Origin: CAYWPG01 sp964460035
Lineage (GTDB): Bacteria > Pseudomonadota > Gammaproteobacteria > Nitrococcales > AK92
Direction: 5' to 3'
DNA length: 64,000 bases
Assembly: GCA_964460035.1 (NCBI GenBank)
Contig: CAYWPG010000014.1
Coordinates: 1 to 64,000 of the forward strand
Below the pieces are notes generated by a model. The model did no database searches. It was not told the DNA's origin and saw only the letters and a list, made by a program, of their open reading frames with translations. This document shows, in pieces, positions 43,754-52,290 of the stretch; positions within the stretch are counted from its first letter, which is position 1; every line of letters begins with the position of its first letter. Made by a program: the position numbers and the translations under genes.

Positions 43754-44266
43754 ATGAAAAGCAGAAAGCATAACCGGGGGATCACTCTTATCGAGTTACT
43801 GATGGCCTTGGTCATCCTCGCGATCTTGCTAACGGTCGCGGCTCCGGCGCTTCATACACTTATTTTGCAGAATCGAATGACCTCGCGCGCGAACGATTTA
43901 CTGACGTCGCTGATGTACGCGCGCAGCGAGGCGACGAAACGACACGCGCCGGTCAGCGTGTGTGCCAGTGTCAACGGCTACACCTGCAGCGGCACCGGCG
44001 AGTGGCACGCCGGATGGATCGTCTTCGCCGAAGGCGCCCTGGCGACCGGAGATCCCGCCGACGGAGAGATTCTCTATGTCAGTGGCGCAGTCCAGGGGGA
44101 CCTTACCATCGCCGGGCCGCCGGGCCTGGTCAGCTACAACGCGCGCGGCGAGAGCTCCAGCTCGACCGCGATGGTTCTGTGCGATGGGCGAGGCTCAGCG
44201 CATGCGCGCACACTTCGTATCCAGGCAACCGGGCGCGCAGCACTTGAGCCCGGCGGGAGCTGTTGA
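43754..44266 (+). CDS. GspH/FimT family pseudopilin, second copy
   Basis: A 170-residue minor pilin. The prepilin site is in HNRGITLIELLMALVILAIL with Gly-1 and Glu5, and +1 is Ile. The globular part has two Cys near the middle (VCASVNGYTCSG) and GspH-like strands. It heads the minor-pilin operon and may correspond to FimU/FimT. It primes pilus assembly together with PilV, PilW, PilX and PilE. Its stop is 34 bases before pilV. Confidence 0.82.
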   Translation: MKSRKHNRGITLIELLMALVILAILLTVAAPALHTLILQNRMTSRANDLLTSLMYARSEATKRHAPVSVCASVNGYTCSGTGEWHAGWIVFAEGALATGDPADGEILYVSGAVQGDLTIAGPPGLVSYNARGESSSSTAMVLCDGRGSAHARTLRIQATGRAALEPGGSC

Positions 44267-44300
44267 TACCGGAATCGGAACAGAATCGCAGGAGAGGGGC

Positions 44301-44822
44301 ATGACCGGCCCGCATGGAACGCCACCGAGAATCCTTGCCCGCACCTGGGCTCGCCTCAGCAGCCGGCAACGCGGTTTCACGTTGCTGGAGGTGCTCGTTT
44401 CCGTGCTGGTGCTATCGATCGGACTACTGGGTATCGCCGGCCTGCAACTGTGGAGCCTGCGGTACAACACCAGCGCTTACCAGAGCTCTCAGGCTGGCGC
44501 GGTAGTGGCCGACCTGGTGGATCGCATGCGGGCCAACCCTGCCGCTGCGGCCGGCGGCAGCTATGTATTCTCCACAACCTCGCCTCCCCCTGCGCCGCAA
44601 AGCTGTGTCAGCGAAGCCACCGGCTGCAACCCTACCGCCCAAGCCTTGCACGATATCCGCGAGTGGCGCGAGCACAGCTTGCCCCGCTTAGGGCAGGCTT
44701 CGGCCAGCGTAGCGCAGGCCGGCAACCTCTTCACCATCACCGTGAGCTGGAAAGACCGTGCCGAAGAGGACAAGGACGGCGCCGCGGCAACGCGCAGCAT
44801 GACAGTCAAGGTGCGGCTATGA
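44301..44822 (+). CDS. pilV: Type IV pilus minor pilin PilV
   Basis: A 173-residue pseudopilin with a 30-residue leader, long for the family. Cleavage is at QRG-FTLLEVLVSVLVLSIGLLG, and GLQLWSLRYN is typical of PilV. AGGAGAGGGGC just upstream fixes ATG 44301. Its stop overlaps the pilW start (ATGA). It is part of the minor pilin complex at the pilus tip with PilY1. Confidence 0.88.
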   Translation: MTGPHGTPPRILARTWARLSSRQRGFTLLEVLVSVLVLSIGLLGIAGLQLWSLRYNTSAYQSSQAGAVVADLVDRMRANPAAAAGGSYVFSTTSPPPAPQSCVSEATGCNPTAQALHDIREWREHSLPRLGQASASVAQAGNLFTITVSWKDRAEEDKDGAAATRSMTVKVRL

Positions 44823-45844
44823 ACAAAGCGCTGGCCATGAATCCGGCCGCAACGCGGCAAAAGGGCTTATCGCTGATCGAGGTTCTGATTGCGCTCCTTC
44901 TGGGTTTGATTCTCATGATCGGCATAACGCACCTGTTCATGCTGAACGCCCGCACTCACCGCACCAGCGATGAGGTTGCGCGCCTTCAGGAAACCGGCCG
45001 CTTCGGCATCGAGACCATCGCTGCTGATCTGAGAATGGCGGGCTACCAAGGCTGTGCCGAGCCAAGGAAATGGCCATTGAACATCGTCGCCCTCGGCCTG
45101 GCCGGCGTCCACATGCCGGCCGCCGCCATCGAGATCAGCGACCGTGATAGCGACGGCGAAGTCGACACGCTTAGGATCCGCTACGCCTCCGGCAACATGG
45201 CCACTCTCACCGCGGACATGAGCTCTCCGGATGCAGCCATAGTCCTGGATAAGGTACCCGACGGGCTGCGCGCCGGAGATATCGCGGTCATCGCGGACTG
45301 CACCAACGCGGACGCCTTCGCCGTTTCCGACGTAGACAACGCGAACGAAACGATTCTGCACGCGGCCAGCGGAGTCGTGGGCGGCGCCCCGAAGCAGCTC
45401 AACTCCTCCTCCAACCTAAGTAAAGCGTACAAGGCCGGCGCGCGCCTGATGCGCTTCCGCTCGCATGAGTACTGGGTGAGCAAGACCGGACGCACCAACA
45501 AGGCCGGCGACCCGATCTACGCCTTATACCGCGATGGCGATGAACTGGTCGAAGGCGTGGAGTCGATGCAGGTTCAGTTCGGCGAACGCCTGGCCGATGG
45601 GAATGTACGCTATCGCAGCTGGAGCGAGGCCGGTATCGACTTGGCAGAGGTCGTCGCCGTACGCGTCGGCTTGCTGATCCACAGCATCGAACAGGTGCTG
45701 GAGGCCCCGGACACCGGGACGTACAACGTAGCCGGGACTGAAATTGCCGCCGCCGATCCCAATGCGACGGGCCCCACCCACGAAGGCGGGCTGCGAATGC
45801 GGCGCGTCTTCTCCACCACGGTCAGTCTGCGTAACCGGGAGTAG
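44819..45844 (+). CDS. pilW: Type IV pilus minor pilin PilW
   Basis: A 341-residue pseudopilin. The leader is followed by KGLSLIEVLIALLLGLILMIG with Gly-1 and Glu5. RLQETGRFGIETIAADLRMAGYQGC is diagnostic for PilW. The large C-terminal domain is typical of the family. It is translationally coupled to pilV and followed after six bases by pilX. Confidence 0.9.
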   Translation: MNKALAMNPAATRQKGLSLIEVLIALLLGLILMIGITHLFMLNARTHRTSDEVARLQETGRFGIETIAADLRMAGYQGCAEPRKWPLNIVALGLAGVHMPAAAIEISDRDSDGEVDTLRIRYASGNMATLTADMSSPDAAIVLDKVPDGLRAGDIAVIADCTNADAFAVSDVDNANETILHAASGVVGGAPKQLNSSSNLSKAYKAGARLMRFRSHEYWVSKTGRTNKAGDPIYALYRDGDELVEGVESMQVQFGERLADGNVRYRSWSEAGIDLAEVVAVRVGLLIHSIEQVLEAPDTGTYNVAGTEIAAADPNATGPTHEGGLRMRRVFSTTVSLRNRE

Positions 45845-45850
45845 CCAGTC

Positions 45851-46336
45851 ATGAGCCCCACTCCGCGCGTCCTTTCCTCTTCATTTGCCAGGCATCAGCG
45901 GGGCGCTGTCCTGATTACCAGCCTGCTATTGCTGCTTGCCATGACGGTACTGGGAATTACCGCCATGCGTGGCGCGAGCCTCGAAGAGCGCATGGCTCTC
46001 AACGCATCGCTCAGGACGAGAGCGTTCTACGCGGCCGAAAGCGCGCTTCGCGAAGGCATAGACCAGGATACGGAACTCGCGGCGCTGGTGGACTCTCCGG
46101 TAGGCACAACCAGCTCCGCCGTCACCGTCAGCCTGGGTTCCACCGAGTTACACAGTCAATACGAGATTCAATACCTTGGCGCCACGCCGGGCGGTCCCGG
46201 AGCCGGCAGTTCCATCAGTCTTGGCCGCGATCACTTCTTCGAGGTCAAGGGCAGCGGGGAAATTCGGCGCGACAGCACCTCCCTCTCAAGCGCCAAGAAC
46301 GCCACCGGCATCGTTTACTTCATGCCTGATCTCTAA
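45851..46336 (+). CDS. pilX: Type IV pilus minor pilin PilX
   Basis: A 161-residue protein beginning with a leader and QRGAVLITSLLLLLAMTVLGITAMR, the PilX_N signature. RAFYAAESALREG follows at about residues 56-68. It lacks the usual Glu5, as PilX proteins often do. It lies between pilW and pilY1 and belongs to the tip complex. Confidence 0.88.
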   Translation: MSPTPRVLSSSFARHQRGAVLITSLLLLLAMTVLGITAMRGASLEERMALNASLRTRAFYAAESALREGIDQDTELAALVDSPVGTTSSAVTVSLGSTELHSQYEIQYLGATPGGPGAGSSISLGRDHFFEVKGSGEIRRDSTSLSSAKNATGIVYFMPDL

Positions 46337-46351
46337 TGGATGGAGAGGATC

Positions 46352-49300
46352 GTGAACCGTTACTCGATCACCCGGCTACCCTTATTCCGAGCGATGTCGC
46401 CAACCAGCCCCACAATCCGGGCCGGCGCGATCTTGCACGCCTTAACGGCCGGTCTGCTCACCGTCGCGATTCTGACGAGCTGCACCGCGCGCGCGGACGA
46501 TACCGAAATTTTCGTTGGGTCCAACCGGGGAGCAAGTGTAAAGCCGAATGTCCTCTTTATCATGGACACTTCGAGCAGTATGAACACGAAGGAGACTGTG
46601 GAACTTACCCCATACGACTCCAGCCTCAAATACGAAGGGGATTGCCAATCGGATCGCATCTACTGGTCACGCAGCAACAGCACGAGCGTACCAGCCTGCA
46701 GCTCGGCGCGTTGGATAGCGGCGTCGGCGCTGAACTGCGAAAGCATCTCCTCCGCGCTGGCATCGTCTGCTGGCCGCGCTACCGCGGTGGCCGCGCAGTA
46801 TCGCGGCTCAACAAACGATTGGGGGCCCCTTGCGGTAGGCAACAACAGCAGTGACGTTGAGTGCCGCCGGCAAACAATCGGTGGCGAAACCACCTATCAC
46901 TTTTACTCGGCGAACTACCTGAACTGGTTCCATTCGGAACAGGGAAGCACCCAGATGACACGTCTGGCAATCGTTCAGGACATTGCCCGAAAGCTCGTGG
47001 ATAGCATTTCGGGAATCAACATCGGACTGATGCGTTTTGATGCTCGCGCGTCGCAAGGCGGGTACGTCGACCTGCCGATCGGCGACATCGACAGCAACCG
47101 CGAGTCTTTCAAGGCAAAGCTGAACAGCTACCAAGCCGCGAGCAACACCCCGCTTTCCGAAACGTTATACGAAGCGGCTCTGTACTGGCGCGGCGAGGAA
47201 ATGAAATACGGCAAGGACTCGCAACCAAACGCTAGCACGGAAGAATCACACAAGAACAACCGGTACATTTCGCCCATCACCGAAGCCTGCCAGAAGAACC
47301 ACATAGTCTATCTCACTGACGGCGAGCCAGTATCTGACACGGATGCTAATGGGAAAATTGCAGAATGGATTGGTTACAAATGCGACGGCAACTGTCTTGA
47401 CGAGCTGGCGGAATTCCTGTTCGAGCAGGACCAAAACGCTAACGTCCCGGGCATCAACAATGTCATCACACACACCATCGGCTTCCATACCGACCAACAA
47501 CTCCTCAGAGATGCAGCCAGCAAGGGAGGCGGCAATTACTACACGGCTGACGACTACAGCGGACTGCAGAACGCGCTGACCGAGCTGTTCGCTGAAATAC
47601 TCTCCAGCACCAGCCTGTTCACTGCCCCGGCGGTATCCGTGAACGCTTTCAACCGGCTATCCCACCTGGACGAAGTCTACTTTGCTCTGTTCCGTCCCAG
47701 CGAACGAGCGATGTGGCAAGGAAACGTAAAGCGCTATCGCATAAATCCGGCGACCGGACTGCTTGTGGACGCCGACGAAAAACTTGCCATAAACAGCAGC
47801 ACCGGAGAGTTCGCCGACAATGCGCGCAGTTTCTGGAGCGATTCGGTAGACGGTAATGACATCCGCCGGGGCGGTGCGGCCGAGAAGATCCCCAGCTCCC
47901 GCAAAACCTACACTTATACCGGTGATGATCCGCCGCGCAATGTGGACATTACCGCGTCCGACCATCAGCTGCACGAGGGCAACGAAGCTATTACGTCCGA
48001 GATGCTGGGGTTGAATGCCGACGAGTACACCGCCGACTACCGCAGGCGGCTGCTGCAATGGATACGCGGGCAGGACGTAAACGAAAACGGTCAGGCCAGC
48101 GGCCCGCGCCAGTTCATGGGCGATCCGCTGCACAGCCGTCCAGTTCTGGTCACATATGGCGAGGACGCGGACGATCCACGGCTCACGATGTTCGTCACCA
48201 CCAACGAAGGCTACCTGCACGCCATAGATACCGCGACCGGACAGGAACTCTTCGCTTTCATGCCCCAAGAACTGCTGACGAACATAAACCGTCTGTATAA
48301 GAATCCGTCCGTCCATGACGGCCGCATCTACGGCCTGGACGGTTCGCTGTCGGTGCAGGCAAGCGACGGCCAGGTACACCTCTACTTCGGCATGCGCCGC
48401 GGGGGCAGGAACTACTATGCGCTGGATGTCAGCAACAGAACCCAGCCCAAGCTGAAGTGGGTCATCCACGGCGGCTCCGACGGCTTCGAGGAGCTAGGCC
48501 AGACTTGGTCCAAACCTATCCCGACACGTATCCACTTTGCCGGCGACGCGGCTCCCACTGAGGTTCTGATCTTTGCCGGGGGCTATGATCCGGCTCAAGA
48601 CGCTGCCCTGGTGCGCACAGCCGATACCCAAGGGCGCGGCATTTTCATCGTCAGCGCCGAAGATGGCAGCCTGCTCTGGTACGGAGGCGGCCCCAATGCC
48701 GCAGGCGAGCCTGACACCGTGTTCCAGGGCATGAACTACAGCATTCCATCGGACATTCGCGTCGTGGACATCGACGGCGACGGGCTTGCCGACCAGCTCT
48801 ACGTGGGCGATATGGGCGGCCAACTGTGGCGATTCGACATACACCACGGCAACACCGCTGCAGCACTGGTGAGCGGAGGCATCATCGCCGACCTTGCCTC
48901 CGACGGCAGCGCCGCCGATGCCCGCCGCTTCTACAACGCCCCAGACCTTGCGCTGATCAGCGACAAAGGCAAGCAGTGGCTGTCCATAGCGATCGGCTCG
49001 GGATGGCGCGCCCATCCACTGGACACTGACGTCCAGGATCGCTTCTACATGGTTCGCAACCCCCACGTATTCGGGCCCGCGCGCGCCCAGAGCGGTGAGC
49101 CTGTCTACACCAAGATCACCGAAAGCGATCTCTACGACGCCACTGATAACGTCATCGGCGAAGGGGACGAGAATCAAGCCGCGGAGGCTCGCGCCGCCTT
49201 GGCCGCGAAGAAGGGCTGGTTTATCAAGCTTGAGAACGTGGGCGAGAAGGTGCTCTCCGAGAGCATCACGCTTAACGGTCAGCTGATCTTCACGACCTAC

Positions 49301-49600
49301 CAGCCCCGGGACGCCGCCGCGTCGACGGTGGGCTGCACACCCGGCGAGGGCATTGGGCGCGCCTATTTGATCAGCATACTGGACGCAACCCCCGTACAAG
49401 ACCTCGACGAGTCCGGCGACGAGGAGTCACTTACCAAAACGGACCGCAGCACGCAGCTCCTGCGCTCCGGCATTCCGCCAACGCCGACCGTGCTGTTCAT
49501 TGGAACGCGCACCCTCGTGCTGATCGGACCAGAACAGCCCATCGAGAACGTAGATGGCGGCCAGCGCAAGCGCCAGATTTTCTGGCGCAGCGAGGACTAG
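46352..49600 (+). CDS. pilY1: Type IV pilus tip adhesin PilY1
   Basis: A 1082-residue exported protein. After a signal segment (ILHALTAGLLTVAIL, cleavage near ARA) comes a von Willebrand A-like domain with the DTSSSM metal site (Asp72). A C-terminal PilY1 seven-bladed propeller follows from about residue 580 (MFVTTNEGYLHAIDTATGQELFAFMP), with the calcium loop DIDGDGLAD from Asp806. It caps the pilus, regulates retraction and mediates attachment. GTG 46352 after GGAGAGG is preferred over ATG 46340. Confidence 0.9.
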   Translation: MNRYSITRLPLFRAMSPTSPTIRAGAILHALTAGLLTVAILTSCTARADDTEIFVGSNRGASVKPNVLFIMDTSSSMNTKETVELTPYDSSLKYEGDCQSDRIYWSRSNSTSVPACSSARWIAASALNCESISSALASSAGRATAVAAQYRGSTNDWGPLAVGNNSSDVECRRQTIGGETTYHFYSANYLNWFHSEQGSTQMTRLAIVQDIARKLVDSISGINIGLMRFDARASQGGYVDLPIGDIDSNRESFKAKLNSYQAASNTPLSETLYEAALYWRGEEMKYGKDSQPNASTEESHKNNRYISPITEACQKNHIVYLTDGEPVSDTDANGKIAEWIGYKCDGNCLDELAEFLFEQDQNANVPGINNVITHTIGFHTDQQLLRDAASKGGGNYYTADDYSGLQNALTELFAEILSSTSLFTAPAVSVNAFNRLSHLDEVYFALFRPSERAMWQGNVKRYRINPATGLLVDADEKLAINSSTGEFADNARSFWSDSVDGNDIRRGGAAEKIPSSRKTYTYTGDDPPRNVDITASDHQLHEGNEAITSEMLGLNADEYTADYRRRLLQWIRGQDVNENGQASGPRQFMGDPLHSRPVLVTYGEDADDPRLTMFVTTNEGYLHAIDTATGQELFAFMPQELLTNINRLYKNPSVHDGRIYGLDGSLSVQASDGQVHLYFGMRRGGRNYYALDVSNRTQPKLKWVIHGGSDGFEELGQTWSKPIPTRIHFAGDAAPTEVLIFAGGYDPAQDAALVRTADTQGRGIFIVSAEDGSLLWYGGGPNAAGEPDTVFQGMNYSIPSDIRVVDIDGDGLADQLYVGDMGGQLWRFDIHHGNTAAALVSGGIIADLASDGSAADARRFYNAPDLALISDKGKQWLSIAIGSGWRAHPLDTDVQDRFYMVRNPHVFGPARAQSGEPVYTKITESDLYDATDNVIGEGDENQAAEARAALAAKKGWFIKLENVGEKVLSESITLNGQLIFTTYQPRDAAASTVGCTPGEGIGRAYLISILDATPVQDLDESGDEESLTKTDRSTQLLRSGIPPTPTVLFIGTRTLVLIGPEQPIENVDGGQRKRQIFWRSED

Positions 49601-49774
49601 ATTCCGCTTTCGATTCGCTGCCACAGGGCGGCTGGAACGCTCCCAAGTCCAGCCGCCCTGCAAGGATGATTACCGCGCCGCAGCTCCCAAGAAGAGCAGG
49701 TGCGGGGCATGCACAGCCGGGTGGGAGCGCGCCGGCATGTTGCCAAACAGGGTCGACATCTCGGGAGGCGTTTA

Positions 49775-50194
49775 ATGAGAACAACCAAGACACAGGTGCT
49801 CGGCTTCACCTTGATCGAGCTTGTCCTGGTGGTCGTGATCGTGGGGATACTCGCCGCCGTGGCTTTTCCCAGCTATCAGCATTATGTCTACAAGGCTCGT
49901 AGAACCGACGCCACCACCGGGCTTATGGATGCCGCTCAGCGCCTGGAGCGTTGCTATTCGCGCGAACTGTCGTACTCACCGTGCACCATACCCTCAAGCT
50001 CCCCTTCCGGGCTCTACAACCTTGCGCTAGACAGTAGAACCGCAACGACGTACACCCTCTCCGCAAGGCCACCCACCACCAGCGTGCAGTACAACGATAC
50101 AAAGTGCCGTACCTTCACCATCACACATTTAGGCGTGCGCAGTGCCCTAGATGCTGACGGATCAACCGACACTACGGACGATTGTTGGCGCTGA
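49775..50194 (+). CDS. pilE: Type IV pilin-like protein PilE
   Basis: A 139-residue type IV minor pilin. The cleavage site is VLG-FTLIELVLVVVIVGILAAVAFPSYQ with Glu5. Four or more Cys include a C-terminal pair (CRTFTIT and DDCW) that likely forms the D-region disulfide. ATG 49775 follows GGAGG. It is the last gene of the fimT-pilV-pilW-pilX-pilY1-pilE block, 174 bases after pilY1. Confidence 0.88.
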   Translation: MRTTKTQVLGFTLIELVLVVVIVGILAAVAFPSYQHYVYKARRTDATTGLMDAAQRLERCYSRELSYSPCTIPSSSPSGLYNLALDSRTATTYTLSARPPTTSVQYNDTKCRTFTITHLGVRSALDADGSTDTTDDCWR

Positions 50195-50295
50195 CCAAGG
50201 CGCGCCGTGGCCAACCCGCGCAGCGCTGCGAATGCGCTGCGCCCACCCCACCGCTCGCCACCGACGCCAACAGAACGTATACTCCCCTCGACACG

Positions 50296-50330
50296 TTGTT
50301 TGAGCGCCAAGGTTCTTATATACTTGGCGC
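50296..50330 (+). promoter_or_regulatory. tRNA-Thr promoter with overlapping inverted repeat
   Basis: TTGTTT (50296-50301), 17 bases, TATACT (50119 bases before the gap end, at 50319-50324) forms a good sigma-70 promoter ending 21 bases before the tRNA. GCGCCAAG (50304-50311) and CTTGGCGC (50323-50330) are an exact 8-bp inverted repeat spanning the spacer and the -10. Confidence 0.6.
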
Positions 50331-50345
50331 CCACTCCTGATAGAC

Positions 50346-50421
<76 letters not shown>

Positions 50422-50437
50422 ACTAAATTTACGACTT

Positions 50438-50463
50438 AGGCCAGCCTAACCGCTGGCCTTTTT
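50438..50463 (+). terminator. Intrinsic terminator of tRNA-Thr
   Basis: AGGCCAGC, loop CTAACC, GCTGGCCT, then a T-run. A standard rho-independent terminator 17 bases after the tRNA. Confidence 0.88.
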
Positions 50464-50555
50464 CGTGTTTGGAGCACCACTCAGTCATTAACAAGAGTGA
50501 TGCCGGTCCAGGACGACCACGGTTTGCGCTTCGCGCACCGTTCACTTGGCGGGTA

Positions 50556-50590
50556 GAGGCATTCTATGCCTCGGATCGAAGGATCCGAGG
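50556..50590. repeat. Two overlapping, mutually exclusive hairpins
   Basis: GAGGCAT-TCT-ATGCCTC (50556-50572) and CCTCGGATC-GAAG-GATCCGAGG (50569-50590) are both perfect stems and share CCTC at 50569-50572, so only one can form at a time. No gene or terminator is attached that would explain them. Confidence 0.5.
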
Positions 50591-50647
50591 TGCATCGCAG
50601 GGTGCTAGTTACTAGGGCGAAGACTATCACGGTGTAAGTACCCGCCC

Positions 50648-50672
50648 GTGGGAGCGGCGCCGTCGCCGCGAA
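50648..50672 (+). repeat. REP-like palindromic repeat
   Basis: GTGGGAGCGGCGCCGTCGCC followed by GCGAA. It has the GTGGGAGCG...CGCGAA layout typical of REP elements. It faces the unit at 50704 in inverted orientation about 30 bases away, forming a BIME-like pair. Confidence 0.6.
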
Positions 50673-50703
50673 TTCTTCACATCCCTACTCAGCTGGAAAG
50701 ACC

Positions 50704-50728
50704 TTCGCGCCCAAGGGTGCGTTCCCAC
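50704..50728 (-). repeat. REP-like palindromic repeat, inverted partner
   Basis: On the minus strand GTGGGAACGCACCCTTGGGC followed by GCGAA, matching the unit at 42778 in the right half and the one at 50648 at both ends. Confidence 0.55.
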
Positions 50729-51144
50729 AGCAGCTCGCTCACCTGTCTGTAGAAGGAGCCACCAGTGGTGAGAGCAGGAACCTGCTGGCGATCACCTAGA
50801 GGAGGTCGCAAGGAAACACTCCCGATGTGCGTAAAAGATAGTCCAGCTATCGCTATCCCTTACCGAAGGCTACCCGGTCAGCGCCATGTCTTGTGTTTCC
50901 CGGACCACGCCTGCCGGGCGGTAACAAGCGCGGTAGCCACCTCCCCTGCTGCGTCAGGTGTCGGCGACACGCACGCCAGGAACTGCCTCCAAGTTAGCCT
51001 GCAAGCGGCCCTGGCCGTCTTGTGGTGAGAAACACGTGTGTTAGGAAAGCACGATGCAGCGAGGCCGCTCCAGGTAAGAGATAGCGGCAGCCAGAGGGAT
51101 GCTGCCGCCATTAGGCTCGACGCCTCACCGGGCGCCATGGCCGT

Positions 51145-52290
51145 TCAACCGGTGACCACCAGGTTGTCGCGATGGATGAGTTCCGGGTCGTCCACATAGC
51201 CCAGCAAGCCCTCGATGCGCCCGCTGGGATGCCCCTTGATGATGGCCGCTTCCTGGGAGTTGTAATTGACCAGGCCGCGCGCGACCTCGCGCCCTTCGGG
51301 GCTCAGGCAAACCACCATCTCGCCGCGCGAGAACTGTCCTTCGACGCGGGTAACCCCTACCGGCAGCAAACTGCTGCCGGCACTTTTCAATACTTGCACG
51401 GCGCCGGCATCCAGCCAGAGCTTGCCTTTCGCCTGCAAGTGGCTGGCCAGCCAGCGCTTGCGCGCCGCCACCGGCTCGCTGCAGGGCAACAGCAAGGTGC
51501 CCAGCCGTTCGCCGCGGCGCAGGCGCTCCAGCACTGCTTCCTCGCGCCCCGAAGCGATGACGGTAGCAGCTCCGGAGCGAGCGGCACGGGCCGCCGCCTG
51601 CACCTTGGCGAGCATACCGCCTCGGCCCAACGCTCCCGCTGCAGGCGAGCACATCGCCTCCAGCTCGGGGTCGCCGGCACGCCCTTCGCTGATCAGCTTG
51701 GCCTGCGGGTTGCTTCTGGGGTCCGAATCGAACAGCCCGTCCTGATCGGTGAGAATCACCAGCAGGTCCGCATCCACCAGATTGGCGACCAGCGCGGCCA
51801 GCGTGTCGTTATCCCCGAAACGGATCTCGTCAGTGGCGACGGTATCGTTCTCATTCACCACCGGCACCACCCCGAGCTCCAGCAGCGCTCGCAGTGTGCT
51901 GCGGGCGTTCAGGTAACGGCGCCGGTTGGCCAGATCGTCGTGGGTAAGCAGTACCTGGGCTGTATGCACGCCATGTCGCGCGAACTCCGACTCATAGGCC
52001 TGCACCAGGCCCATCTGCCCAACGGCCGCCGCGGCCTGCAACTGATGCAGCGCGTTAGGCCGCTTCGCCCAGCCCAGCCTTTTCACGCCTTCGGCAACCG
52101 CGCCGGACGACACCAGCAGCACTTCGATGCCATGCGCACGCAGCCCGATGATCTGCTCCACCCAGGCAAACATGCGGTCTCGGTCCAAACCGCGACCGTC
52201 ATTGGTGACCAAGGCACTGCCGACCTTCACCACCCACCGCCGGGCACTCCCCAGCGATGCCCGCTTATCCGCCGTCATAGGGTCACTCAT
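51145..52290 (-). CDS. proB: Glutamate 5-kinase ProB
   Basis: A 381-residue enzyme phosphorylating glutamate, first step of proline synthesis. The kinase domain has VVKVGSALVTNDG, VSSGAVAEG, VNENDTVATDEIRFGDND and GRGGMLAKVQAA. The C-terminal PUA domain is about residues 280-370 (GKLWLDAGAVQVLKSAGSSLLPVGV). ATG 52290 overlaps the obgE stop by eight bases after GGGG; ATG 52278 is an alternative. The proA partner is not adjacent. Confidence 0.93.
   Translation of the reverse strand: MSDPMTADKRASLGSARRWVVKVGSALVTNDGRGLDRDRMFAWVEQIIGLRAHGIEVLLVSSGAVAEGVKRLGWAKRPNALHQLQAAAAVGQMGLVQAYESEFARHGVHTAQVLLTHDDLANRRRYLNARSTLRALLELGVVPVVNENDTVATDEIRFGDNDTLAALVANLVDADLLVILTDQDGLFDSDPRSNPQAKLISEGRAGDPELEAMCSPAAGALGRGGMLAKVQAAARAARSGAATVIASGREEAVLERLRRGERLGTLLLPCSEPVAARKRWLASHLQAKGKLWLDAGAVQVLKSAGSSLLPVGVTRVEGQFSRGEMVVCLSPEGREVARGLVNYNSQEAAIIKGHPSGRIEGLLGYVDDPELIHRDNLVVTG

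Larger units (their letters stand above)
50470..51144. other. Noncoding region between tRNA-Thr and proB
   Basis: About 675 bases without a recognisable gene. It holds a run of hairpins around 50515-50620, including two that share bases (50556-50572 and 50569-50590), and two REP-like units at 50648 and 50704. A frame at 50765-51028 has no protein signature and I do not call it. Confidence 0.45.

Noticed and set aside
49721..49745. A GTGGGAGCGCGCCGG stretch resembling a REP unit before pilE
   Set aside because: Only the left half matches; the CGCGAA end and the palindrome are missing.
50765..51028. 87-codon frame between tRNA-Thr and proB
   Set aside because: Arg/Pro/Cys-rich with no motif, in a region of repeats and hairpins; better treated as noncoding.
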